From contig CAZIBN010000007.1 of the NCBI GenBank assembly GCA_964537395.1, forward strand, positions 5,364 through 69,363: a stretch of DNA of 64,000 nucleotides, given 5' to 3'. The notes beneath the pieces were generated by a model. That model worked only from the letters and a program-made list of their open reading frames with translations, did no database searches and was not told the origin of the DNA. Positions 31,855 through 41,168 of the stretch are shown here, one piece after another; the first letter of the stretch is position 1, and each line of letters starts with the position of its first letter. Both the position numbers and the translations under genes were made by a program. This DNA comes from GWA2-66-18 sp964537395 (GTDB lineage Bacteria > Elusimicrobiota > Elusimicrobia > UBA1565 > UBA9628).

Positions 31855-32073
31855 ATGGGGAAAATCGCCCGAGTCGTTAAGATCGTTCCGCTTGAGCGCG
31901 ATGAGGATGAAGCCTCTCTTGAGTACCGCGCGGGCTGTCTTGCGTTGTCTCCAGACGAACGGGTCGCTGAAATGCGCAGGTTGAGCCGGCGCATCATCTC
32001 GCTCAATCCTCGAAATCCGCGCTCTCCTCATATTGAACGGAGCATGGTGCGGGTAGTCCATGACGCCGTCTAA
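31855..32073 (+). CDS. Small helical protein preceding a nucleotidyltransferase
   Basis: The 72-residue protein has a charged N-terminus (MGKIARVVKIVPLERDEDEA) and a helix ALSPDERVAEMRRLSRR followed by a basic tail. Small proteins with an SPEER-like helix of this kind commonly precede a stand-alone nucleotidyltransferase gene, from memory. It overlaps that gene by 14 bases. A toxin-antitoxin-like relation is possible but unproven. It lies in DNA between two 88-bp direct repeats, so it is probably acquired. Confidence 0.6.
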   Translation: MGKIARVVKIVPLERDEDEASLEYRAGCLALSPDERVAEMRRLSRRIISLNPRNPRSPHIERSMVRVVHDAV

Positions 32074-32524
32074 CGACGAGCCGTTGGACGATTACGAGGA
32101 GCTCATCTCGTGCCTCAACGTGCATGGCGTCGAGTATGTGATCATCGGGGCCTATGCCGTCGGCTTCCACGGCTATATCCGGGCCACCAGCGACATGGAC
32201 ATAGCTGTTGATCCTGCGCCGCCGAATGCCGTTAAGCTCGCGGCGGCCCTCAAGGATTTCGCCGGGGTCGAGATCGATCCGGCGGACATCAAAGAGAAAA
32301 CGCTTCTCGAGCTTGGTCGGGATCCGAACAGCGTGGATATCATCACGACCATGAAAGGTTTGGCGTGGGAACGCGCATGGACGCTGCGGGTCGCCGGCCA
32401 TGTCGGCAAGGCGCCCGCGTCGTTCCTCTCCAGGGAATGCCTCATCGAGAACAAGCTCGCGACCGGCCGTGAGCGCGATTACCTCGACTTGAAGGGGATC
32501 GGCGCCGAGTTCAAAAAGCCCTGA
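32060..32524 (+). CDS. Stand-alone minimal nucleotidyltransferase (MNT/AbiEii-like)
   Basis: The 154-residue protein reads ELISCLNVHGVEYVIIGAYA then GYIRATSDMDIAVDP, which is the nucleotidyltransferase core with the Gly-(x)-Ala and Asp-x-Asp (SDMDIAV) metal ligands. A third acidic site is NSVDIITT. The C-terminal ENKLATGRERDYLDLKGI is typical of nucleotidyltransferases related to AbiEii and DUF6036-like proteins. It shares the inserted cassette with the small gene upstream. Possible roles are tRNA or protein nucleotidylation in a toxin-antitoxin or defence setting; this is inference. Confidence 0.75.
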   Translation: MTPSNDEPLDDYEELISCLNVHGVEYVIIGAYAVGFHGYIRATSDMDIAVDPAPPNAVKLAAALKDFAGVEIDPADIKEKTLLELGRDPNSVDIITTMKGLAWERAWTLRVAGHVGKAPASFLSRECLIENKLATGRERDYLDLKGIGAEFKKP

Positions 32525-32563
32525 TCAGTCGAGCCCGCCCCTGTTGCCATGAAGGGGCTTCTG

Positions 32564-32651
32564 CGGCGTCGCGATGCTCAGCGGCTCGTGGGTTCAGGCC
32601 GGAACGGCGACCGACGCGTCCTTGACCCACCGGATATAGCTCTCGGAGCCC
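32564..32651 (+). repeat. 88-bp direct repeat, right copy
   Basis: This copy contains the real 3' end of the epimerase gene (stop at 32594) plus 30 bases downstream. Together with 31715-31802 it brackets a 761-bp insert. Confidence 0.9.
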
Positions 32652-33511
32652 GCGTCGAAGCCGACCGTCGGCTCCCAGCCGAGGAGCTTCTTGGCCTTCA
32701 CGCCGCTGACGAGCTTGGCGTCGAGGTCGCCGCTGCGGGCCTCGATGTAGCGGATCTCGGCGTCGGGGAAGGACGCCTTGACCTTATCGGCGACCTGGCG
32801 GACCGAGACCTTCTCGATGCCTTCGAGGTTGATGATCTGGTTGGCGGCCTCGGGCTTGAGGGCGGCGACGTTGCCCAGGGCGAGGTCTTCCACGTAGACG
32901 AAGCGGCGCCACGCGCTGCCGTCGCCCTGGATCACGATGGGCTGCTTCTTGATCGCGCGCGCGACGAAGGTGGCGAGCACGGTTCCCATGCGGGCGCGGG
33001 GCCCGTAGGGGATGCCGTAGCGCAGGATGGTCGTCTCGATGCCGTAGAGCTTCTGGTAGGCGACGCAGGCCATCTCGGCGGCGACCTTCGAGGCCGTGTA
33101 GACGTGGCCGACCTTGTTGATGGAGAGAGGGGTCTCCTCGTCGACTTCGGGCGCGTCGGTCATGCCGTACACCCAGGTCGTGCTGGCGAGGATGACGCGC
33201 TTGATGCCGGTGCGGCGCGCGGCCTCGAGCACGTGGGTCACCGCCATCACATTGGTGTTCATGCTCTCGACGGGGATGTGGTAGACGTCGTTGACGTTGG
33301 CGACGGCGGCGAGGATGTACACCGCGTCATAGCCGCCGGCCAGGGAGACGGTGGTGCGGCCCTGATCGGAGATGTCGGTGACGATGTGGCGGACGTCGCG
33401 CCGGTGGGGGGTCATGATGTCGAACACGGTGACCTCATGCCCCGCGTCGATGAGCTTGTCGACGACGTGCGAACCGATGAAACCTGAACCGCCGATGACT
33501 CCTACGCGCAT
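32594..33511 (-). CDS. NAD-dependent sugar epimerase/dehydratase
   Basis: The 305-residue short-chain dehydrogenase/reductase has the NAD motif GGSGFIGSHV (about 7-16) and the catalytic Tyr-x3-Lys in YTASK (about 139-143), preceded by the Thr/Ser in LASTTWVYG. GDGSAWRRFVYVEDLA is typical of UDP-sugar epimerases. The product may be an epimerised or dehydrated nucleotide sugar for surface glycans. It overlaps the DegT gene upstream by 10 bases, so the two form one operon. Confidence 0.88.
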   Translation of the reverse strand: MRVGVIGGSGFIGSHVVDKLIDAGHEVTVFDIMTPHRRDVRHIVTDISDQGRTTVSLAGGYDAVYILAAVANVNDVYHIPVESMNTNVMAVTHVLEAARRTGIKRVILASTTWVYGMTDAPEVDEETPLSINKVGHVYTASKVAAEMACVAYQKLYGIETTILRYGIPYGPRARMGTVLATFVARAIKKQPIVIQGDGSAWRRFVYVEDLALGNVAALKPEAANQIINLEGIEKVSVRQVADKVKASFPDAEIRYIEARSGDLDAKLVSGVKAKKLLGWEPTVGFDAGSESYIRWVKDASVAVPA

Positions 33512-34641
33512 GATGCTGTCCTCTCCGCCTCAAGCGCTTGGCCCAGGGCTCCCACAACTTGATCGACCTCGGTGGTCGTCATTCCGGCGTAAACAGGCAG
33601 GCAGACGTGCCGCCCGCAGGCTTCGTCCGCACCCGGCAAAGCCTCGGTCGCGTACTTCGCGAACACGGGCTGGCGGTGGCAGGGCACCTCGTAGACTTCC
33701 CCGCTGAGGCTGACGCTGAACTTTTCCTTCATGGTCTTCTTGAAGCGCGCCCGGTCGATGCCCGGCTCGAGGCGCACGATGTACTTGTAGAAGTTGGAGA
33801 GCGACCCGGCGGCCGGCAGCACCGGCGTGAGCCCCTTGAGCCCGACCAGCGCCTTAGTGTAGTGGTCGGCGGCGCGGCGGCGGTCGGCGAGGAACTCGGG
33901 CAGGCGCTTGAGCTGGGAGATGCCCACCGCGGCGTGAAGCTCGGAGAGGCGCCAGTTGTAGCCGAGGCGGACGTGGAAGTTGGTCGTGAAGCCTTCCTTG
34001 CCCTGGTCGCGGTACTGGAGCGCTTCCTTGTAGATGCGCTCGTCGTCGGTCACGATCATCCCGCCTTCGCCCGAGGTCATGACCTTGGTCGGGTAGAAGG
34101 AGAACGACGCGGCGATGCCGAAGGTGCCCGCGGATTTCCCGCCGAGGGTGCTGCCGTGCGCGTGCGCGGCGTCCTCGAGGAAGAAAAGGCCCTTCTCCTT
34201 GCAGAAGGCCGCGATGGCGGGCGTTTCCGGGCTCACGATGCCGCCGATATGGACGATGACCACGCCGGCCGTCTTGGGCGTGAGCGCGCGGCGCACGGTC
34301 TCAAGGCTCAGCGCGAACGTCGAGGGATCCACATCGGCGAAGCGGACCGTTCCGCCGGCATGCAGCACCGCGGCCGGGGTCGCGAAAAAGGTGTTCGAGG
34401 GGACGATGACTTCCTTGCCTTCGACGCCGAGCACGCGCAGGGGGATCTCGAGGGCCGAGGTGCCGCTGTTGACCGCGATCGCGTACTTCGAGCCGGTCAG
34501 AGCCGCAAACCCCTGCTCGAACTGCTTGGTCAGAGGCCCGAGCGTCAAAGCTCCCGTGCGCAGGGATTCGTCGATGAGCGCCAGGATCTCTTTGCGGTCG
34601 GCTTCGGGGATCACGATCTTCGCGGCGGGAATGTTGGGCAT
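33502..34641 (-). CDS. DegT/DnrJ/EryC1-type sugar aminotransferase
   Basis: The 379-residue PLP enzyme has NSGTSALEIPLRVL (about 42-55), the Asp of FFLEDAAHAHGS, and the Schiff-base Lys in SFYPTKVMTSGEGG, followed by GYNWRLSELHAAVG. It transfers an amino group to a keto sugar nucleotide. The pairing with the epimerase suggests synthesis of an amino sugar for LPS or a glycolipid. The ATG at 34641 is preceded by GGAGAG and a small hairpin in the leader; the frame is open 17 codons further upstream. Confidence 0.9.
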   Translation of the reverse strand: MPNIPAAKIVIPEADRKEILALIDESLRTGALTLGPLTKQFEQGFAALTGSKYAIAVNSGTSALEIPLRVLGVEGKEVIVPSNTFFATPAAVLHAGGTVRFADVDPSTFALSLETVRRALTPKTAGVVIVHIGGIVSPETPAIAAFCKEKGLFFLEDAAHAHGSTLGGKSAGTFGIAASFSFYPTKVMTSGEGGMIVTDDERIYKEALQYRDQGKEGFTTNFHVRLGYNWRLSELHAAVGISQLKRLPEFLADRRRAADHYTKALVGLKGLTPVLPAAGSLSNFYKYIVRLEPGIDRARFKKTMKEKFSVSLSGEVYEVPCHRQPVFAKYATEALPGADEACGRHVCLPVYAGMTTTEVDQVVGALGQALEAERTASCA

Positions 34642-34653
34642 CTGCTCTCCAGT

Positions 34654-34669
34654 GCGCCGAATACGGCGC
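34654..34669 (-). promoter_or_regulatory. Leader hairpin before the DegT ribosome-binding site
   Basis: GCGCCG-TATT-CGGCGC is a perfect 6-bp stem on the minus strand, a few bases upstream of GGAGAG. It may modulate translation or stability. The wider 34642-34778 spacer also contains TAAAAT and TATATG hexamers that could be promoters. Confidence 0.4.
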
Positions 34670-34778
34670 AGGTCATATAGGCGGCCTTGCAACGCTATAT
34701 TTTAGCACACCAAACGCCGCCTTTTGGGCCTCCGCTCGTCGAGCCCCTATATTTTCTTCAGGAACTCAGGCTTCAGCT

Positions 34779-35342
34779 TCATATCGGTGTGAGCTCGCAG
34801 GCGACGGCGAGGCCCCCGGGTGTCTTTGGGATCGTGACGAGCCCGCCTGCGACGGCCGTGTAGCCCGGCAAAAGCTCGACGGCGCCCTCGAGCGTGCCCA
34901 GGCGCAGCGTCGCGGTGCCTTCCGGAGCGTGCACGATGACTAACGGCGCCTGGAGCTTGAGCGCGTGCCCGCGCGTAATCCTCATGCGTCCGAGCCAGCG
35001 GCCTCGGCGCAGCATGAGGTTGATGTCTCGCACACCCGGGCCGAGCGGCTCGCCGCTCACGTGTTCTTCGCCGGGAAAGGGCAGCGCGTCGCCTTCGCAA
35101 GGGACGCTTTGACGGGCGCCGGCGCGCTCGAGGGTTAGGCCCGGCCCCGACAGGCAGGCGATGAGGCGGTCGATCCCGGGGAATGCCGAGAACGGCGCTC
35201 TCTCCGGCACATCGGCGATCGAGAGCCGCCAGGTCCACTCTCCGCCGGGCGCCGCGGCATCGGTCGCGAGCTCGAGCGTGGCGCCGAGGCCGTTCTTCCA
35301 GGGAGTCCGGCGCGAGGAGGCGGGTGTGATGAGACGTATCAA
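34779..35342 (-). CDS. HutD/Ves-like cupin protein
   Basis: The 187-residue cupin-fold protein begins with TPASSRRTPWKNGLGATLEL, the strongly conserved start of the HutD/Ves family, and continues with WTWRLSIADV and RDINLMLRRG. HutD proteins accompany histidine utilisation and Ves is a cold-induced E. coli protein; the biochemical role is not known. The only start available in frame after a stop codon is TTG 35342. It follows the DUF2203-like gene by 24 bases and is the last gene of the sdh run. Confidence 0.85.
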   Translation of the reverse strand: MIRLITPASSRRTPWKNGLGATLELATDAAAPGGEWTWRLSIADVPERAPFSAFPGIDRLIACLSGPGLTLERAGARQSVPCEGDALPFPGEEHVSGEPLGPGVRDINLMLRRGRWLGRMRITRGHALKLQAPLVIVHAPEGTATLRLGTLEGAVELLPGYTAVAGGLVTIPKTPGGLAVACELTPI

Positions 35343-35366
35343 GGCGTCGTCGCCGTCATGATCGCC

Positions 35367-35755
35367 TTACGCACGGCGTTTGGGGAGAGGCTTGCGCGTG
35401 GAGAAGCCCTCGTCCACGGGGTGGTAATAGGAAACGCGCTTCTCGCCGAGCTTCCAGCATAGGTACGCGTCGCGGCCCTCGATGCGGGAGGGGAAGTCCA
35501 CCAGGGCCGGGCTCACGCCCTTTGGCAGGGCTCCGAGCTCGACGATCTTCTGCATCTGCTCGTTGATGCCTTGGGCGAGGAACTGGAGCTGGGACCGCTC
35601 GATGGCCTCGCCGGCATGATCCTCGTCGCCGGTCATCTGCCGTTTGCGCAGGCTCGCGGCCTTTACCTCGGCCTTCGCCGCGAGGTCGGCGACGGCCGCG
35701 AAGATCGTCTCGATTGCGGGGATGAGGGCGTCGGCCTCCTCAGCCGTGAAGTACT

Positions 35756-35759
<4 letters not shown>
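35367..35759 (-). CDS. DUF2203-like small protein
   Basis: The 130-residue protein starts with a helical TAEEADALIPAIETIFAAVA and ends with AYLCWKLGEKRVSYYHPVDE then GFSTRK, the pattern I associate with the DUF2203 family (Cys-Trp, Gly-Glu, Tyr-His, Gly-Phe-x-x-Arg). The function is unknown. It overlaps the kinase gene upstream by four bases (ATGA), so it is co-translated with it. Confidence 0.8.
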
Positions 35760-37239
<1,480 letters not shown>

Positions 37240-37243
<4 letters not shown>

Positions 37244-37638
37244 GGGGCCTTAATGGTATCCAAATTGCGGCCCGGCATGTGCTTTCCCGCCGAGCGCGCG
37301 TGCGCGCGCGCCTTTCGGCGGCGCAGGCGCTCCATCTCCTGGAGCCGCTCGGAGGTCTCGGGAGAGATCTTCATCTCGATCTGATCCACGAGCTCGCGCA
37401 GGGCGAGGAAGCGGTTGAGGCTGCGCTTGCGCTCTCGCTGGCAGGCCACGCGGATGTCGAGGGGAGGATAGCTCAATTGGACGCGGTTGGAGGTCTTGTT
37501 GACCTTCTGGCCGCCTTTGCCGCCCCCGCGCGAGAAGGACTCCTCGACGAGAGCGAGGCTGATCTTCAGCCGGACGATGCGAGCTTTGAGGTCCTCGAGC
37601 TTGGACGCAGCGACGCCGAAGTCCTCGTTGAGCTGCAC
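37240..37638 (-). CDS. RF-1-domain peptidyl-tRNA hydrolase-like protein
   Basis: The 132-residue protein has ESFSRGGGKGGQKVNKTSNR with the catalytic GGQ at about residue 42, which hydrolyses the ester bond of peptidyl-tRNA. It lacks the codon-recognition domains of RF1/RF2 and ends in an Arg/Lys-rich tail (RRRKARAHARSAGKHM) like ArfB/YaeJ, which rescues stalled ribosomes. It starts on GTG directly after the sdhB stop (TAG GTG). The longer N-terminal helix before GGQ differs from ArfB, so a PrfH-like or uncharacterised member is possible. Confidence 0.82.
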
Positions 37639-38385
37639 CTAGTCCGAGATCAAAGTCGCGCGCAGGAACTCGCGGTTGAGCCGCGCGATATTGCTGATCT
37701 TGATCTCTTTGGGGCAGGCGGCCTCGCACTCGTACTCGTTCGTGCAGTGGCCGAAGCCTTCCGCGTCCATGGCCTCGCGCATGGCGAGCACGCGCTTCTC
37801 GCGCTCGGGTTGGCCTTGGGGCAGGAGCGCGTACTGGCTGACCTTGGCCGCGACGAAGAGCATCGCCGAGGCGTTCGGGCAGGCGGCCACGCAGGCGCCG
37901 CAGCCGATGCAGGAGGCGGCGTCCATGGCCTTCTCGGCCTTGTCGTGCGGGATCAGGATGTTGTTGCCGTCCACGGCGTTGCCGGTGTTGATGGACACGA
38001 AGCCGCCGGCGGCCTGGATGCGGTCGAAGGAGGAGCGGTCCACGACCAGATCCTTGACGAGGGGAAAGGCCTTGGAGCGGAAAGGCTCCACGGTGACGAC
38101 CGCGCCGTCTTTATAACGGCGCATGTGGAGCTGGCAGGTCGTGGCCCCCTTGTCCGGCCCGTGGGCCTGTCCGTCGATGACGAGGTCGCACATGCCGCAG
38201 ATGCCCTCGCGGCAGTCGCTGTCGAAGGCGAGCGGATCCTCGCCCTTGGCGATGAGCTGCTCGTTGAGGGTGTCGAGCATCTCAAGAAAGGACATTTCCG
38301 GCACCACGCCGGAAACAGTGTATTCCACGAGGCCGCCGGGGGCGGCCGGGCCCTTCTGACGCCAGACCTTCAGAGTGATGTTCAT
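37639..38385 (-). CDS. sdhB: Succinate dehydrogenase/fumarate reductase iron-sulfur subunit
   Basis: The 248-residue protein carries all three cluster motifs: CREGICGMCDLVIDG with a fourth Cys in TTCQLHM for [2Fe-2S], CIGCGACVAACP for [4Fe-4S], and CTNEYECEAACP for [3Fe-4S]. It relays electrons from FAD in SdhA to quinone at SdhC. Its length and sequence fit B-type complexes of Bacteroidetes, Epsilonproteobacteria and Bacillus. The gene ends one base before the RF-like start. Confidence 0.95.
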   Translation of the reverse strand: MNITLKVWRQKGPAAPGGLVEYTVSGVVPEMSFLEMLDTLNEQLIAKGEDPLAFDSDCREGICGMCDLVIDGQAHGPDKGATTCQLHMRRYKDGAVVTVEPFRSKAFPLVKDLVVDRSSFDRIQAAGGFVSINTGNAVDGNNILIPHDKAEKAMDAASCIGCGACVAACPNASAMLFVAAKVSQYALLPQGQPEREKRVLAMREAMDAEGFGHCTNEYECEAACPKEIKISNIARLNREFLRATLISD

Positions 38386-38386
38386 G

Positions 38387-40300
38387 TTAGGCGTAGTTCC
38401 TCTGCGCGATGTGAACGTTCTCGAACGTCAGGGGCTCGGTGTGGCGCTCGGCCGGCTTGCCCTCGCCCTTATACTCCCACGCGGCGACATGTTGGAATTT
38501 TTCGTCGTCGCGCTTGGCCTCGCCGTCGGGCGTCTGGTGCTCTTCCCGGAAGTGCCCGCCGCACGACTCTTCGCGCACGAGGGCGTCTTTGGCCAGGAGC
38601 TCGCCGAACTCGAGGAAGTCGGCCACGCGGCCGGCGCGCTCGAGGGTCTGATTGAAGTCCTCGCCGATGCCGGTCACGGACACGTTCTTCCAGAATTCTG
38701 CCCGGACCTCGGGGATCTGCGAGAGGGCCGATTGCAGGCCCTTTGCGTTGCGGCCCATGCCGACGTTGTCCCACATGATGTGGCCGAGGTCGCGATGGAA
38801 CGCCGCGGGCGTCTTCTTGCCCTTGGCTCCGAGCAGGGCCTTGGTGCGGTTATTGACGTCGCCTTCGGCTTCGGCGAAGGCCTTGTGGTCGGTCGTCACC
38901 TTGGGGAGCTTGTTGCCTGTCAGGTAGCCGCCGATGGTGTAGGGCAGGACGAAGTAGCCGTCGGCCAAGCCCTGCATCAACGCTGACGCGCCTAGCCGAT
39001 TTGCTCCATGATCGGAGAAGTTCGCCTCGCCCAGGCAGAACAGGCCCGGGATGGTGGTCATCAGGTTGTAGTCCACCCAGAGGCCGCCCATGGTGTAATG
39101 CACCGCGGGGTAGATGCGCATCGGCTGCTCGTACGGGTTCTCGTCGGTGATGTGGTGGTACATGTCGAAGAGGTTGCCGTACTTCTCCTTGACGCTGTCG
39201 AGGCCTATGCGCTTGATCGCGTCGGCGAAGTCGAGGTACACCGACAGGCCGGTGGCGCCCACGCCGCGGCCTTCGTCGGTCATCTGCTTGGCCGCGCGCG
39301 AGGCGATGTCGCGGGGGACGAGGTTGCCGAAGGCGGGATACTTGCGCTCTAAGTAATAATCACGCTCCGCTTCGGGAATGTCCTGCGGCTTGCGGTTGTC
39401 TCCCTTCTTCAGAGGCACCCAGACCCGGCCGTCGTTGCGCAGGGACTCGGACATCAAGGTCAGCTTGGACTGGTGCTCGCCGCTGACGGGCACGCAGGTC
39501 GGGTGGATCTGCGTGAAGCACGGGTTGGCGAAGGCCGCGCCGCGCTTGTACGCCCGCCACGTCGCCGTGACGTTGCAGGAGTTGGCGTTCGTCGAAAGGT
39601 AGAACACGTTGCCGTAGCCGCCGGTGCAGAGGAGGACCGCGTCGCCCCAATGGCGTTCGAGCTTGCCGGTGACGAGGTCGCGCACGATGATGCCGCGCGC
39701 GACGCCGTCGATCACGACGAGGTCGAGCATCTCGCGCCGGGTGTGCAGCTTGACCGTTCCGGCGCCGACCTGGCGCATCAGCGCGGAATAGGCGCCGAGA
39801 AGGAGCTGTTGGCCGGTTTGGCCGCGCGCGTAGAAGGTGCGGCTGACCTGCGCGCCGCCGAACGAGCGGTTGGAGAGCGTGCCGCCGTACTCGCGCGCGA
39901 AGGGCACGCCTTGGCCCACGCACTGGTCGATGATGGCGTTGGAGACCTGGGCGAGGCGGTAGACGTTGGCCTCGCGGGCGCGGAAGTCGCCGCCCTTCAC
40001 CGTGTCGTAGAACAGGCGCCAGATCGAGTCGCCGTCATTGGTGTAGTTTTTCGCGGCATTGATCCCGCCCTGGGCGGCGATGGAGTGCGCGCGGCGCGCG
40101 GAATCCTGCACGCAGAAGGACTCGACCTGATAGCCGAGCTCGGCGCAGGAGGCCGCGGCGGCGGAGCCGGCGAGGCCGGTGCCGACGACGAGGACCTTGA
40201 ACTTGCGCTTGTTGGCTGGGTTGACCAGCTTCAGCTCGAAGCGGGCCTTGTCCCACGATTTTTCGATCGGGCCCGTCGGAACCTTGGATTCGAGCTTCAC
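38387..40300 (-). CDS. sdhA: Succinate dehydrogenase/fumarate reductase flavoprotein
   Basis: The 637-residue subunit has VVGTGLAGSAAAASCAELGY for FAD binding (about 35-55), the His to which FAD is covalently attached in ARRAHSIAAQGGINAAKNY, and GEANFSDHGANRLGASALMQ near the C-terminal third. The active-site Arg/His residues lie in the capping domain. It oxidises succinate (or reduces fumarate) facing the cytoplasm. It sits one base before sdhB and overlaps sdhC by four bases. Confidence 0.95.
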   Translation of the reverse strand: MKLESKVPTGPIEKSWDKARFELKLVNPANKRKFKVLVVGTGLAGSAAAASCAELGYQVESFCVQDSARRAHSIAAQGGINAAKNYTNDGDSIWRLFYDTVKGGDFRAREANVYRLAQVSNAIIDQCVGQGVPFAREYGGTLSNRSFGGAQVSRTFYARGQTGQQLLLGAYSALMRQVGAGTVKLHTRREMLDLVVIDGVARGIIVRDLVTGKLERHWGDAVLLCTGGYGNVFYLSTNANSCNVTATWRAYKRGAAFANPCFTQIHPTCVPVSGEHQSKLTLMSESLRNDGRVWVPLKKGDNRKPQDIPEAERDYYLERKYPAFGNLVPRDIASRAAKQMTDEGRGVGATGLSVYLDFADAIKRIGLDSVKEKYGNLFDMYHHITDENPYEQPMRIYPAVHYTMGGLWVDYNLMTTIPGLFCLGEANFSDHGANRLGASALMQGLADGYFVLPYTIGGYLTGNKLPKVTTDHKAFAEAEGDVNNRTKALLGAKGKKTPAAFHRDLGHIMWDNVGMGRNAKGLQSALSQIPEVRAEFWKNVSVTGIGEDFNQTLERAGRVADFLEFGELLAKDALVREESCGGHFREEHQTPDGEAKRDDEKFQHVAAWEYKGEGKPAERHTEPLTFENVHIAQRNYA

Positions 40301-41037
40301 TTGGAGCCTCCTTCAGTCGGCGTGCAGCAGGCCATGACCGGCTTATGGAAAAAGCCGAAGTATACGGGCAGGGACGCGAAGCCGACGAAGATGAGGAAGG
40401 CGAAGGCGAGCCCGGCCTTTTTGAGGAGCGGCGTGTATCGCGGGTGGCTGATGCCGAATGTCTGGATCGCGCTTTGCACGCCGTGCGACAGATGAAGCCC
40501 CACGCCGCCGACGGCGAGGACGTAGAAGATCGAATAGAACGGGTTGGCGAACCAGCCGAGCACATGCGCGAACAGGCTTTCTTCCTGGCCCTCGATCTGC
40601 CCCTTCAGGCCGCCGATGTCGTACTTGAAGGTCGCGACATGGATGATGACGAAGACGAGGATCAAGGTCCCGGTCACCGCCATCGTGCGCGAGCCGGGCG
40701 TGCGCGCGCCCTTGCCGGTATAGACCTGGTAGCCCTCGGGGCGGGCGGCGCGGTTGGCGAGCGTCGCTCGGATGGAGAGGAAGATATGGACGAGGAAGAG
40801 CGCCACGAGCCCGCCCTCGGCGAGCGGCAGCAGCGGGTTGTGCTCGAGCGCCTCGGCGTACTGGTTGAAGGTCGTGCCGCCGACGAACATGAGCAGGTTC
40901 CCCGCCAGGTGGGCGACGAGGAAGCCGCACAGCAGGACTCCGGCGGCGGCGACCATGATCTTCTTCCCGATCGAAGACTCGAGGAACGCGAGGATGCGGC
41001 AGGAACATTTAGAGGCGCAGGTGGCTTTGGCTTCCAT
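40297..41037 (-). CDS. sdhC: Succinate dehydrogenase cytochrome b subunit (B type)
   Basis: The 246-residue protein has five predicted membrane helices and about four membrane His residues (VAHLAGNLLMF, VHIFLSIRA, IIHVATFKYD, LHLSHGVQS) fit to bind two hemes, as in B-type quinone reductases. The N-terminus CASKCSC is unusually Cys-rich. It anchors SdhAB and reduces menaquinone. ATG 41037 is at +1 of a promoter with TAGAAT at -12 to -7 and an FNR-like site at -41.5. It is the first of a seven-gene run that ends with HutD. Confidence 0.92.
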   Translation of the reverse strand: MEAKATCASKCSCRILAFLESSIGKKIMVAAAGVLLCGFLVAHLAGNLLMFVGGTTFNQYAEALEHNPLLPLAEGGLVALFLVHIFLSIRATLANRAARPEGYQVYTGKGARTPGSRTMAVTGTLILVFVIIHVATFKYDIGGLKGQIEGQEESLFAHVLGWFANPFYSIFYVLAVGGVGLHLSHGVQSAIQTFGISHPRYTPLLKKAGLAFAFLIFVGFASLPVYFGFFHKPVMACCTPTEGGSK

Positions 41038-41043
41038 GGCCCG

Positions 41044-41085
41044 ATTCTATCACGGCATTGATAGGCGGATGTTGATCTAGGTCAA
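41044..41085 (-). promoter_or_regulatory. sdh promoter with FNR/CRP-like box
   Basis: Minus-strand TAGAAT (41049-41044) is at -12 to -7 of the sdhC ATG. The dyad TTGATCTAGGTCAA (41072-41085) matches the FNR consensus TTGATNNNNATCAA except for one base; its centre 41078.5 is 41.5 bases from the inferred start. No good -35 is visible, as expected for activator dependence. Confidence 0.65.
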
Positions 41086-41168
41086 ATATTACGTGGAGCG
41101 CGGCCGCCTGTAATTTCTGTTGTTCCTGCGAGTGGATATGCCGTCACGAAAAACGCTATCGTGCCGCC

